A stretch of DNA of 64,000 nucleotides from Streptosporangium sp. NBC_01755 (GTDB lineage Bacteria > Actinomycetota > Actinomycetes > Streptosporangiales > Streptosporangiaceae), in assembly GCF_035917995.1 (NCBI RefSeq), contig NZ_CP109131.1:186001-250000 (forward strand). The letters run 5' to 3'. A program made the translations under genes and the position numbers. A model generated the notes under the pieces. The model was not told the origin of the DNA. It did not search any database and saw only the letters and a list, made by a program, of their open reading frames with translations. Every line of letters begins with the position of its first letter. Position 1 is the first letter of the stretch. Positions 7,384 through 15,846 of this stretch are shown here, in pieces.

Positions 7384-10300
7384 CTATACCGCCTCGGCGA
7401 CCAGTCCCGCGACCTCGTCCGCCCGTGTACGCGTGAAGTAATGCCCACCTTCGGCGAGTTCACGCAGCACAACGCGGTCAGCGACCAAACTCCACCGCCC
7501 GTGCCGCATCGCGTAACCGGCAGTCGTGCGGTCATCCGCGGTGACAACGATCTCCAGTGGTGCGGTGAGCCTCACCCCGCCCTGCTGAATGTCGGCCAGA
7601 TAGCGGTTGGTGGAGCAGACATCGTGCCGGTAGGCCGAGCCCACCACATCCATCCGTTCCGGCTTGAGCGAGTCCAGGTCGACGAACGCGCTGTCCTGCC
7701 GCAGCAACGCCGTGATTTCCGTGTTGCTCATCGCGGATACCTCGGCGCTCTCGGCGTTCAGGTCCGACACGGGGTCGAGCATCAGCGCGCCGACAAAGAT
7801 CCGCAACGGCGGACGCCCGTTCTCCTCCATCAGCCGGGCGATCTCCACCGCGAACGCCGCACCGGCGCAGTGTCCCCACAGAATGATCGGACCGGTGATG
7901 CCGCGGATCTCGTCATGGACCGCCTTGGCGATCTCGGTGACCTCCTGCAGGGACGCGTCCTGCCCACCGACCAGGTCGTGCCCGGGCAGCTCGACGGCGT
8001 GCACCGCGATGTTCCTGTCCTGCAGTGCCTTCGCCAGTTGCTGGAAGTTGACCGCGTTTCCGCCCGCGTAAGGCAGGCAGATCAGCGTCGCCACGGAGTC
8101 GAATTCACCGATGGACAGCCGTTGGACCAGGCCCGCGACCGGCTCGCCGACAGCGACGAGGCCCGCGGCCAGGTCCTCCAGCACCGGGTTCGTCACCACC
8201 TGGGTCAGCGAGATCTGGCGGTCCAGGTTAATCACGAGCCGTACGGCCGCCAGCGAGGTCCCGCCGAGTTCGAAGAAGTTGTCGCGGCGGCCGATGCGCT
8301 CCAGTGGAACGCCCAGCACCTCCGCCCACGCGGTCGCCAGCCTGCGCTCCACGTCGGTCACCGGGGCGACATAGGATGCGCCCGCGTGGCCGAGTGTGCC
8401 GGCGAGCGAAGTCAGCAGCATCTTGTCGACCTTGCCGTTCTCGGTCAGCGGCAACGTGTCCAGCCGGTGGAAATACGTCGGGATCATGTACTCCGGCAGC
8501 TGTGTGGCCAGGTGGTCTTGGATATCCTCGGCTTTCAGCGAGGCCGCGCCGCTGTAGAACGCCACCAGGGTCTTGGTGTCCGAGTCGCCCTCGATGACCA
8601 CGGCGGCGTCACGGACATCCGACACGCCGAGGATCTTGGTCTCGATGTCGCCGATTTCGATCCGGAACCCGCGGACCTTGACCTGCTCGTCCCGGCGGCC
8701 CAGAAACTCGATTTTGCCTTCGGGCAGCCAGCGGCCGAAGTCACCGGTCAGGTACATCCGGGTGCCCGGCCGGTGCGGGTCTTCGACGAATGCGTGCGCG
8801 GTGCGTTCCTCGTCGTTGATGTAGCCACGACCAACGGCGACACCTGAGAACGCGATCTCGCCGGGCGCGCCGAGCGGTGCCGGTCGGAGCTTCTCGTCCA
8901 GCACGTACGTGTACACGTTCCGCAGTGGACGGCCAACCGTGACGAAGTCACGCTCCGGCAAACCGGTCAGCACCTCGTGCATCGTGTCGTCGGAAACCTC
9001 AGTCGCACCATAGGCGTTGACCAGCGAGATCGACGGGTAGAGCTCGAACCACCGGCGGACGAGCCGAAGTTTCAGCGCCTCACCGGTAACCGAGATGGTC
9101 CGCAGGTCACCGAGTGGCCTCGGGTGCTTGGCCAGGTGCGAGGTCATCACGTCCAGATAGGCGGGCACGATCTGGATCACCTGGATGCCGCCCGCGGCGA
9201 TCTCCTCGACGAACGAGTCGACGTCCAGCTGCGTCTCGGTGTCGATGATCCGAGTGCTCCCACCGACCAGCCATGGCGCGATCACCTGCCACAGGGAGAT
9301 GTCGAAGCACTGCGACGCGGTCTGGGTGACCACCTCGCCCTCGGCCAGCTCCATGTCGTCGATCTTCATGTACAGGTGGTTGAGCATCCCGGCGTGCTCG
9401 CACATCGCGCCCTTCGGCGCACCGGTCGAACCCGAGGTGAAGTAGATGTACGCCAGCTGTCCTGGCTCGATGGACGTGTCCGGGTTGGTGTCGTCGGTTT
9501 CGTCGCGCAGCACGTCCTCCACAAGCGACACCGGACAGTCATGGGCCAAGCCGGCCAGCGCTTCGTTCGCCGTGCGGACGGCATCCGCGGACGACAGGAC
9601 GAACTTGCAGTCCGCGCGCTCGAATTGCGTGGCCACGCGGTCAGGTGGGAAGTCCGGGCGCACGGGCAGGTAAACACCGCCCGCCTTGAACACGCCGAGC
9701 ATGGCCGCGACCCAGTTCAGCTCCCGGTTCATCACGACCGCGATCGGGTCCTCCGGCAGTGACCCGCGCCGCAGCAACGTGTTCGCGACCTTGTTGGCGT
9801 TCGCGTTCAAGTCGCGGTACGTCCAGCGGCTGTCGCCGTGCGAAGCAGCCAAGTCGTTCGGGCGCAGGCGTACCTGTTCCTCGAACAGCTCCACGAAAAG
9901 CTTGCCGTGCCACGGGATGTCGGCGCCAGAGTGCGCATGCATCTGGTACTCGTACTCGTCCGGCTCCACCAGGCTCTTCGCGTCATGCGGGGCGTCGGGA
10001 TCGGTGACGAGCAGTTCCAGTGCCCGTAGTTCGTATCCGGCGAACCGGTCAGCGTGCGCGCGGTCGATCACGTCCGGCCGGAACCGCAGCTCCAGCCACA
10101 GTCCGTCTTCGGCGTCCACATAGCCGACGTCGAGCACGGCGCCGGTTATCATCCCGGCCCCGGAAAGGCCGAAGACGACGTCAAACGCGGGCGCGTCGTC
10201 CACGACGTCGACCGGTTCGTTCACCTTGCCGATCAGGTCACGCCAGGTAGCCTCGGCCAAGGCGATCCCGCGCGGCGCCAGATCGGCGCCCGGCGCCAGA

Positions 10301-10515
10301 TATCCGGTGAGTGGCGACCGTTCGCCGCCCATCACACCGAGGACCTTCAGGTGCGCGGCGAGCAGGGTGTCAGGCAGTGAGCCGAGTGCGCGGAGTCGCG
10401 CGACCACCTCGGCGGGCACCGCCTTGCGCAACAAGTCCGGCCCGGCGGCGGGCGCTCCACCAGGCGCAATCCACGGCCGAATCCTGGTAGGGCTCAGTCG
10501 CAGCCGGTCTGTCAT
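7384..10515 (-). CDS. NRPS: partial C - A - T - TE (Cys-nucleophile thioesterase)
   Basis: The protein has 1,043 aa. Residues 1-205 look like only the C-terminal half of a condensation domain; no HHxxxDG is present. The A domain spans about 215-690, with FTSGSTGAPKGA, CFDISLWQ, NAYGATE, YLTGDFGRW and NGKVDKM (A10 Lys). Matching the GrsA pocket gives D-I-W-Q-S-T-A-D-D-K, related to the big NRPS domains but with Gln at 278. The carrier domain has DNFFELGGTSLAAVRL. The C-terminal 240 aa resemble type II thioesterases, but the nucleophile motif is GHCAG, so Cys replaces Ser; a late GGHYF supplies the likely His. It probably activates an amino acid, holds it for the oxygenase at 5.4 kb and releases it. 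Its ATG overlaps a 15-codon frame (10512-10559). Confidence 0.85.
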   Translation of the reverse strand: MTDRLRLSPTRIRPWIAPGGAPAAGPDLLRKAVPAEVVARLRALGSLPDTLLAAHLKVLGVMGGERSPLTGYLAPGADLAPRGIALAEATWRDLIGKVNEPVDVVDDAPAFDVVFGLSGAGMITGAVLDVGYVDAEDGLWLELRFRPDVIDRAHADRFAGYELRALELLVTDPDAPHDAKSLVEPDEYEYQMHAHSGADIPWHGKLFVELFEEQVRLRPNDLAASHGDSRWTYRDLNANANKVANTLLRRGSLPEDPIAVVMNRELNWVAAMLGVFKAGGVYLPVRPDFPPDRVATQFERADCKFVLSSADAVRTANEALAGLAHDCPVSLVEDVLRDETDDTNPDTSIEPGQLAYIYFTSGSTGAPKGAMCEHAGMLNHLYMKIDDMELAEGEVVTQTASQCFDISLWQVIAPWLVGGSTRIIDTETQLDVDSFVEEIAAGGIQVIQIVPAYLDVMTSHLAKHPRPLGDLRTISVTGEALKLRLVRRWFELYPSISLVNAYGATEVSDDTMHEVLTGLPERDFVTVGRPLRNVYTYVLDEKLRPAPLGAPGEIAFSGVAVGRGYINDEERTAHAFVEDPHRPGTRMYLTGDFGRWLPEGKIEFLGRRDEQVKVRGFRIEIGDIETKILGVSDVRDAAVVIEGDSDTKTLVAFYSGAASLKAEDIQDHLATQLPEYMIPTYFHRLDTLPLTENGKVDKMLLTSLAGTLGHAGASYVAPVTDVERRLATAWAEVLGVPLERIGRRDNFFELGGTSLAAVRLVINLDRQISLTQVVTNPVLEDLAAGLVAVGEPVAGLVQRLSIGEFDSVATLICLPYAGGNAVNFQQLAKALQDRNIAVHAVELPGHDLVGGQDASLQEVTEIAKAVHDEIRGITGPIILWGHCAGAAFAVEIARLMEENGRPPLRIFVGALMLDPVSDLNAESAEVSAMSNTEITALLRQDSAFVDLDSLKPERMDVVGSAYRHDVCSTNRYLADIQQGGVRLTAPLEIVVTADDRTTAGYAMRHGRWSLVADRVVLRELAEGGHYFTRTRADEVAGLVAEAV

Positions 10516-10559
10516 CGGAGCCCCCGACGGACGTTGATTTGGCCTTCAGTGAGAATCAT
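10512..10559 (-). CDS. Possible 15-codon leader/coupling peptide
   Basis: A short frame MILTEGQINVRRGLR lies between the PLP/ATP-grasp gene and the NRPS. Its ATG follows a good ribosome-binding sequence (AAGGAAAG, about 6 bases away) and its TGA overlaps the NRPS ATG as ATGA. It could translationally couple the NRPS to upstream translation. It may equally be chance; nothing in its sequence suggests a function of the peptide itself. Confidence 0.3.
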   Translation of the reverse strand: MILTEGQINVRRGLR

Positions 10560-10570
10560 CGTTCTTTCCT

Positions 10571-12817
10571 TCAGTTCACCGTGAAATGGATCGACGTGGA
10601 CGCGGTGGTCAGCACGTCGACGAGATCTTCCCGGCTGGGCGCGGTCGCGATGACGTACCCGAGGCGGCCGTACGCGTCGACCGGCGGCGCGACATGGCGT
10701 CCCGGTTCGGTCGTCACTGTCACCTGGTGCACGCCCGGCACCGCCTCCGCGCGCTGAACACCGGAGATCTCGGTGAGCACCCCGATGTCCGGCGTTGTCA
10801 GGAACTGGATACCGGCGAAGCCGGTCGTGCCGGACGGCAGCGTGACAGGCAATCCGCAGGCTTGCCTGAGCTGCTGTTCGAGCAGGTTGACGCCGGTGGC
10901 CAGGCGGATCAGCTCCGGGATCATGCCGCCGGCGAGCCGGGGGTTGATCTCGATGATGACGGGTCCGGTCTCGGTGACCTTCACCTCGGTATGGCTCGCG
11001 CCCCTGGTCAGTCCGGCCGCCCGCAGAGCGTCCCGTACCACGTCGGCGACCTGGTCGGCCACGTCCTCGGGCACGGACGCGGGAACGATGTGCCGTGACT
11101 CCACGAAGTTCGGCTCGCCCACCACCGATTTCCGGACCAAGGCCACCAGTTCGTGTCGCCCGTCCACCGCGAACATCTCGACGCTGTACTCCGGACCATC
11201 CACGTAGGACTCGATCAGCGCACCTTTCGCCCTCGGCATGCCGCGGACGTTCACCGTCACAGCATGGATCGCCTCGACCGCGGCCAGCGCCTGGTCGGCC
11301 GTGTCGCAGCGGACCACGCCGGTCGAGCCGGACTCGTCTATCGGTTTCACCACGCAGGGCAGGCCCACCTTGTCCACCGCGGCAGGCACTTCCAGGGCGT
11401 TCTCGACCCGCACCCACATCGGTTGCGGCAACCCCGCCTTGTCGATCCGAGCACGCAGCTCAGCCTTGTTGCGGCAGCAGTCGATCGCCTCGGGCCGTTC
11501 GGCGTGCAGCCCCAGCCCGGCAGCCAGCCTCGCCGCGGTGGACAGGTAGAACTCGCTGGTCGTCGTCACCGCGCTGATCCGGCGGCGCGGCACCTGAGAA
11601 TCGAGTGCCGCGGCCAGCGCATCGGGGTCCGCGGTGTCGCACCGCAGCACCCTGCATCCGGTCTCCGGCAGTCCCAGGTACCGTTCGGGCTTGTCGGTCA
11701 GGAGAATCGGCTCGTAGCCGAGGCGTTCGGCGATACCGATCGCCGCCATCCCGGTGCCGGACGTGTTGGACTCGACGAACGCGAGGACCGGCCGAGCCGC
11801 GTCGGGATCGGTCAGCCGGGAAAAGGCCCAGGAGCGTACTACGGTGCCGGGCGGAACCTGGCGGGGTCGCGTGGCCAACGGCTGGTCAGGCAGGCCGCGT
11901 TCGGCCCAGTACCTCTGGTTGTGCACGGTCTCGGCGTACCGGTCACCGCGGTCGGGGAAGATCCCGACAATGGTCGTGCCGGCGGGCTCGTGCCCGGCCA
12001 GGTGCGTCATCACCCGGTACACCGAGCCGGACGTGTTACCCGCGAACAGCTTCTGCTCCTTGGCCAATGCCACCGTCGCCTCGAAGGCCTCGCGGTCGTT
12101 GAGCCAGTGCACCTCGTCGATCTGACCCTGGTCGAGGTTCTTCGGATGCATGCTGTTACCCAGCCCGCTCTGCAGCCGCTGCGGCCAGTCCGGCTGTCCG
12201 AACAGGACACTGCCGACGCAGTCGACGCCGACCACCCGGATACTCGGCAGGCGCTCGCGCAGCGCCCGTGCCGTGCCGCACAGCGATCCGCCGCTGCCGA
12301 CCGATCCGACCAGGACGTCGATCTCGCCGAGGTCGTCGATCAGCTCATCGGCCAGCGTCTGGTACGCCGCCGGGTTGTCAGGGTTCTCGTACTGCTTCGG
12401 CCAGAAGGCGCCGGGGTTGGCCACCATGATCTCAGCGAGTCGCTTGAGCCGTGCTCCCTGCCAGCCGTGTTCGTCCATCTTCGGCACGACGTGGACCTCG
12501 CAGCCCAGCGATTCCAGTTTGGCCAACGTCATACGGTCGATTCTCGGGTCGGTGACGATGTGCACGGGATGCCCCATCAGGGTGCCGACCAGTGCCACGC
12601 CCAGTGCCATCGTGCCGGACGAACTCTCCACGATCGGCGCGCCGTCGGCGAGGTCACCGTTCTGCTTGGCGCGCAGCAGGATGTTGCGTGCCACCCGGTC
12701 CTTCATCGCGAACAGGTTCTGGATCTCCAGCTTGGCGTAGCAGGTGGGGCCGCCGCGAATCGCCAGCCGTACGAGCGGGGTGTTGCCGATGGCGTCGAGC
12801 AGGTTCTCACAGATCAC
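10571..12817 (-). CDS. Fusion of cysteine-synthase-like PLP enzyme and ATP-grasp ligase
   Basis: The 748-aa protein joins two enzymes. Residues 1-320 are a fold-type II PLP enzyme of the CysK/CBS/SbnA group: GNTPLVRL, NLFAMKDR (PLP Lys39), ESSSGTMALG and the VGSVGSGGSLCGTAR phosphate loop. Residues 345-748 are an ATP-grasp domain with CVVKPIDESGSTGV, EVKVTETGPVIIEINPR (metal ligands) and ATGVNLLEQQL, like the amino-acid ligase group. The PLP half probably performs beta-replacement on O-phosphoserine or O-phosphothreonine with an amine donor. The ATP-grasp half could ligate an amino acid or ammonia to a carboxylate. The ATG at 12817 overlaps the lyase gene's end by 11 bases, so the two are translationally coupled. 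The fusion hints at substrate transfer between domains. The exact products are unknown. Confidence 0.75.
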   Translation of the reverse strand: MICENLLDAIGNTPLVRLAIRGGPTCYAKLEIQNLFAMKDRVARNILLRAKQNGDLADGAPIVESSSGTMALGVALVGTLMGHPVHIVTDPRIDRMTLAKLESLGCEVHVVPKMDEHGWQGARLKRLAEIMVANPGAFWPKQYENPDNPAAYQTLADELIDDLGEIDVLVGSVGSGGSLCGTARALRERLPSIRVVGVDCVGSVLFGQPDWPQRLQSGLGNSMHPKNLDQGQIDEVHWLNDREAFEATVALAKEQKLFAGNTSGSVYRVMTHLAGHEPAGTTIVGIFPDRGDRYAETVHNQRYWAERGLPDQPLATRPRQVPPGTVVRSWAFSRLTDPDAARPVLAFVESNTSGTGMAAIGIAERLGYEPILLTDKPERYLGLPETGCRVLRCDTADPDALAAALDSQVPRRRISAVTTTSEFYLSTAARLAAGLGLHAERPEAIDCCRNKAELRARIDKAGLPQPMWVRVENALEVPAAVDKVGLPCVVKPIDESGSTGVVRCDTADQALAAVEAIHAVTVNVRGMPRAKGALIESYVDGPEYSVEMFAVDGRHELVALVRKSVVGEPNFVESRHIVPASVPEDVADQVADVVRDALRAAGLTRGASHTEVKVTETGPVIIEINPRLAGGMIPELIRLATGVNLLEQQLRQACGLPVTLPSGTTGFAGIQFLTTPDIGVLTEISGVQRAEAVPGVHQVTVTTEPGRHVAPPVDAYGRLGYVIATAPSREDLVDVLTTASTSIHFTVN

Positions 12818-14357
12818 GCGGTGGCTCCTGCAGATCGGTGGATTCGGTGAGCGCTTGGAGTAATCGGTCTGTCGTGGCGTAGGCCGCGGTGATCCGGCGA
12901 CGGCGGGCCGTCCAGCGTTGTTGCACCAAGTCGAAGTCGGCGGCCTGCTGGTTCAACATGGCGCGCACGCTCTGCCCACTGGCCGAACCTGTCGTGCGCT
13001 TCGCCGACAATGCCTTGTCCACATCGAACGCCTGCGTCAACAGCCGCTCGGCGTCGGTCACCTCGAAACCTGCATCCCGACCCACCTGTTCGAGCAGGAC
13101 GGCGTCCGGCTCGGCAGGCGTCAGCCCTCGGTCAACGGCGGCGACGATGTAGCGGCCCGCGATCACCTGCGCGGTACGCCAAGGCACGCCTGCGTCGAGA
13201 CACAGTCGATTGGCCAGGCTGAGACCACCGAGGTACTCGGTCTCGCAGACCTCACGCAGGCGGTCGGTCCGTAGCCGCAAGCCGGCCAAGACGGCCGTGA
13301 ACAATCGCAGGACCGAGCCTGCCTGGTCGAACACCAAGGGGACGTGCGTACCTGCCTCCTTGGACACCTCGATTGTGTTGCTGAACGGCGTCGCACGCTG
13401 TCCGAGCACCACGCCCACGAACCCGGCAGCCAGCTGGGCGGTCCGGCCGCGCAGGCGCTCCAGCACCGGGAAGTTCTTCTTCTGCGGCATGGCCGAGGAG
13501 ATCCCGCTGAACTCGTCGGGCAGGTCGATGAAGCCGTAACCCGCGCCGCTCCAGGTCAACAGGTCGGTAGCGAACCGGCTGAGCGACACGCCGATCAGGC
13601 ACAGCTCCGCGGTGGCCTCCAGCGCCCAGTCGCGGGTCGCCACGCCGATCAGCGCGTGCCCGTCCCCGGAGCTGAAGCCGAGCAGCCGCGCCATCCGTGT
13701 CCGGTCCCAGTCGAGCTCGCCGCCGGTCATCGCGCCCGCGCCCATCGGCGAGGTGTCGACGGAGGCGTACACGGTGTCCATGCGGTGCAGGCTGTGCAAC
13801 ACCTGAGCGGACATCGCGGAGAAGTAGAACCCCGCGCTGGCGACCTGCGCCGGCTGCGAATGCGTGTACCCGGGCATCATGGTGTCGATCTCACGGCAGG
13901 CCAGCTGATGCGCGGCCCTGCCGAGACCGATCAGATCGTCGACGGTGTCCAGCACACGGTCGCGGCCGTAGATCGCCTGCGCGGTGGCCTGTAGATCGTT
14001 GCGACTGCGATCCACGTGCCACGCGGGCGCGATGTCGCCGATCCGCTCGATGGCGTACCGCTCGATGGTGAACGCGATGTCGCTCATCGCCGCATCGGCG
14101 AGATTCCGGACTGTTTCGCTGTCCAACTCGGACAAAACCGGTGCGATCGTGGCGACGTCGATGGTACTGAGCAGGCCCATCCGATGGTATTCCAGCAACA
14201 GCACCTGTTCCAGCCGGAGATAGCCGGGTAGCAGGTGCTCGGCCTCGAACTCCAGCTGCGGGCGCAGCACTTCGCGCCGCACCAGCTCGTCAGGGCCCGC
14301 ACTGATCCGCCCGGTCAACCCGGACGCGCTGTCGTGCCGACGCCTATCCGCGCACAC
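12807..14357 (-). CDS. Fumarase/argininosuccinate-lyase superfamily enzyme
   Basis: The 516-aa product carries the superfamily signature SSAMPQKKNFPVLE, plus DIAPAWHVDRSRNDLQAT and MPGYTHSQPAQ, matching the three conserved regions of argininosuccinate lyase. These enzymes eliminate fumarate from N-succinyl-type adducts. No other arginine gene is nearby, so a biosynthetic role is more likely: splitting an N-(amino-carboxyethyl)aspartate-type adduct made by the adjacent PLP enzyme into a 2,3-diamino acid and fumarate. An alternative is nitrosuccinate-type chemistry, but no matching monooxygenase is seen. It is about 40 residues longer than typical ArgH. GTG 14357 is preceded by AAGGAGG at a good distance and heads the operon. 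Confidence 0.75.
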   Translation of the reverse strand: MCADRRRHDSASGLTGRISAGPDELVRREVLRPQLEFEAEHLLPGYLRLEQVLLLEYHRMGLLSTIDVATIAPVLSELDSETVRNLADAAMSDIAFTIERYAIERIGDIAPAWHVDRSRNDLQATAQAIYGRDRVLDTVDDLIGLGRAAHQLACREIDTMMPGYTHSQPAQVASAGFYFSAMSAQVLHSLHRMDTVYASVDTSPMGAGAMTGGELDWDRTRMARLLGFSSGDGHALIGVATRDWALEATAELCLIGVSLSRFATDLLTWSGAGYGFIDLPDEFSGISSAMPQKKNFPVLERLRGRTAQLAAGFVGVVLGQRATPFSNTIEVSKEAGTHVPLVFDQAGSVLRLFTAVLAGLRLRTDRLREVCETEYLGGLSLANRLCLDAGVPWRTAQVIAGRYIVAAVDRGLTPAEPDAVLLEQVGRDAGFEVTDAERLLTQAFDVDKALSAKRTTGSASGQSVRAMLNQQAADFDLVQQRWTARRRRITAAYATTDRLLQALTESTDLQEPPRDL

Positions 14358-14631
14358 CGATGAACCTCCTTCGCGAAAGGGGATATCCGCCGATCGCCGC
14401 CAAATGCGATCGAGGCGCTATCGCATGGTCCGTTCCCGAACTGTACTCATCTGTCCCAGTGTCTTAGGCTCCCTGACAGGCTGCGGCCGAGTCCGTTCCA
14501 GCGTGCCCAGAATGCCGATGGGTGGTCAACGCGGCGGGACTATGACTATGGGTTTCACCGGTCTTTTTGCCGCACAAGGTGCTGATGTCTCACCGCGCGG
14601 ACCGCGGCGTGACGATCACGTGCTCGCACCG

Positions 14632-14671
14632 ACAGCCGCCGAGCCGCTTTGTCGCCCGGCTCGGCGGCTGT
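14632..14671. terminator. Hairpin terminator of the first polyketide operon
   Basis: A perfect 15-bp stem, ACAGCCGCCGAGCCG paired with its complement at 14657-14671, closes a 10-base loop. It lies 35 bp beyond the stop of the acyl-CoA dehydrogenase gene, the last gene of the leftward operon. There is no strong T-run, as is common in actinobacteria. The rest of 14358-14631 is the upstream region of the lyase operon. I see no convincing promoter boxes there. Confidence 0.7.
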
Positions 14672-14705
14672 GCGTACACCTCGCATCGTGCCTACCGCAT
14701 CGTGT

Positions 14706-15833
14706 CTACAGCGAGGCCGCAATGATCCCCTTCATGATCTCGCTGGTGCCGCCGAAGATCCGAGCCACCCGCGCGTCGGTCCATGCTCTGGCGACCGGGT
14801 ATTCGCTCATGTAGCCGTAACCGCCGAACACTTGCAGGCAGTCGTCAACCACTGTGGACAGTCGTTCGGTCGCCCACAGCTTGGCCATCGCGGCCTTGGC
14901 CATGGTCAGCTCGCCCGCCGCCTGTTCGCGGACGCACTCGGCCACGAACGCACGGGCGACCGCGACCTCCGTGGCACACTCGGCAAGCTTGAACTGCGTG
15001 TTCTGCATGCGGATGAGCTTGCGCCCGAACGCCTTTCGCTGCTTGGCGTACTGGATCGCCGCATCGACCGACGCGGCCATCGACGCGACCGCCGCGACCG
15101 CGATGTGCAGGCGTTCCATCGACATGAACGGGATCAGCTGACGCAGTCCCAGCCCTGGCTTGCCACCGAGCACGGCGTCGGCGGGGATCGGCATGTCGTC
15201 GAAGAACAGCTCGCACGTGTCCTGGCCGTGCCTGCCGATCTTTTCAAGCGCTTTGCCCCGCCGAAGCCCGGTCACGCCGGCGGTTTCGACTGCCAGCAAA
15301 GACAATCCCGTGGTCTGCGCCATGACGAGGATCAGCCCGGCCTGGGTGCCGTTGGTGACGAAGGTCTTCGAGCCGTTGACCCGGTAGCCGTCACCGTCGG
15401 GCTCCGCCCTGGTGGTGACGGCCTGGATGTCCGAACCGGCGGCCGGCTCGGTGATCGCGATCGCGCCGACCAGTTCGCCGGACGCCATCCGGGGAAGCCA
15501 CGACCGCTTCTGCTCCTCGGTGCCGTATGCCAGTACGTAGTGCGCGACGACGCCGTGCGCACTGACACCCCACGAAGTGTCCCCGGCCATGGCCTGTTCC
15601 TCGATCAACACCATCTCGTGCTCGAAAGTACCGCCACCACCGCCGTACCGCCCGGGAATCCCGATACAAAGCAGGCCCGTATCACCCGCGGCCCGCCAAA
15701 GCCGCGCATCGACACACCTCTGCGACGCCCAACGCTCCTGATTGGGCACCAACTCCTTCCCACAGAACGCCCGCGCGAGATCGCGTAACTCCCGCAGTTC
15801 GAGACCGTTCACCGGCAACCCCCCGGACATCAT
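14706..15833 (-). CDS. Acyl-CoA (acyl-ACP) dehydrogenase
   Basis: The 375-aa flavoenzyme shows the acyl-CoA dehydrogenase landmarks: AIAITEPAAGSDIQ (FAD/substrate strand), GSKTFVTNG, YAKQRKAFGRKL, QVFGGYGYMSEYP and ARIFGGTSEIMKG. It would introduce a 2,3-double bond into an acyl thioester. As the last gene of the KS/CLF operon, it may desaturate the polyketide chain or an amino-acid-derived thioester. The usual Glu of SCAD-type enzymes at the YEGT motif is Gly here (FGGT), and at the long-chain/isovaleryl position the residue is Asp (SVDAAIQYAKQR), so the catalytic base may be unusual. It follows the ketoreductase gene by 13 bp. Confidence 0.85.
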   Translation of the reverse strand: MMSGGLPVNGLELRELRDLARAFCGKELVPNQERWASQRCVDARLWRAAGDTGLLCIGIPGRYGGGGGTFEHEMVLIEEQAMAGDTSWGVSAHGVVAHYVLAYGTEEQKRSWLPRMASGELVGAIAITEPAAGSDIQAVTTRAEPDGDGYRVNGSKTFVTNGTQAGLILVMAQTTGLSLLAVETAGVTGLRRGKALEKIGRHGQDTCELFFDDMPIPADAVLGGKPGLGLRQLIPFMSMERLHIAVAAVASMAASVDAAIQYAKQRKAFGRKLIRMQNTQFKLAECATEVAVARAFVAECVREQAAGELTMAKAAMAKLWATERLSTVVDDCLQVFGGYGYMSEYPVARAWTDARVARIFGGTSEIMKGIIAASL

Positions 15834-15846
15834 GCCCCCCTAACAC

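Noticed and set aside
11153..12850. 565-codon forward frame opposite the PLP/ATP-grasp gene
   Set aside because: The reverse strand encodes two well-defined enzyme domains; the forward frame has no recognisable motif.
12807..14357. Housekeeping argininosuccinate lyase (argH)
   Set aside because: No argG or other arginine genes adjoin it, it is longer than typical ArgH, and it is coupled to a PLP/ATP-grasp biosynthetic gene. A primary role is not excluded, only less likely.
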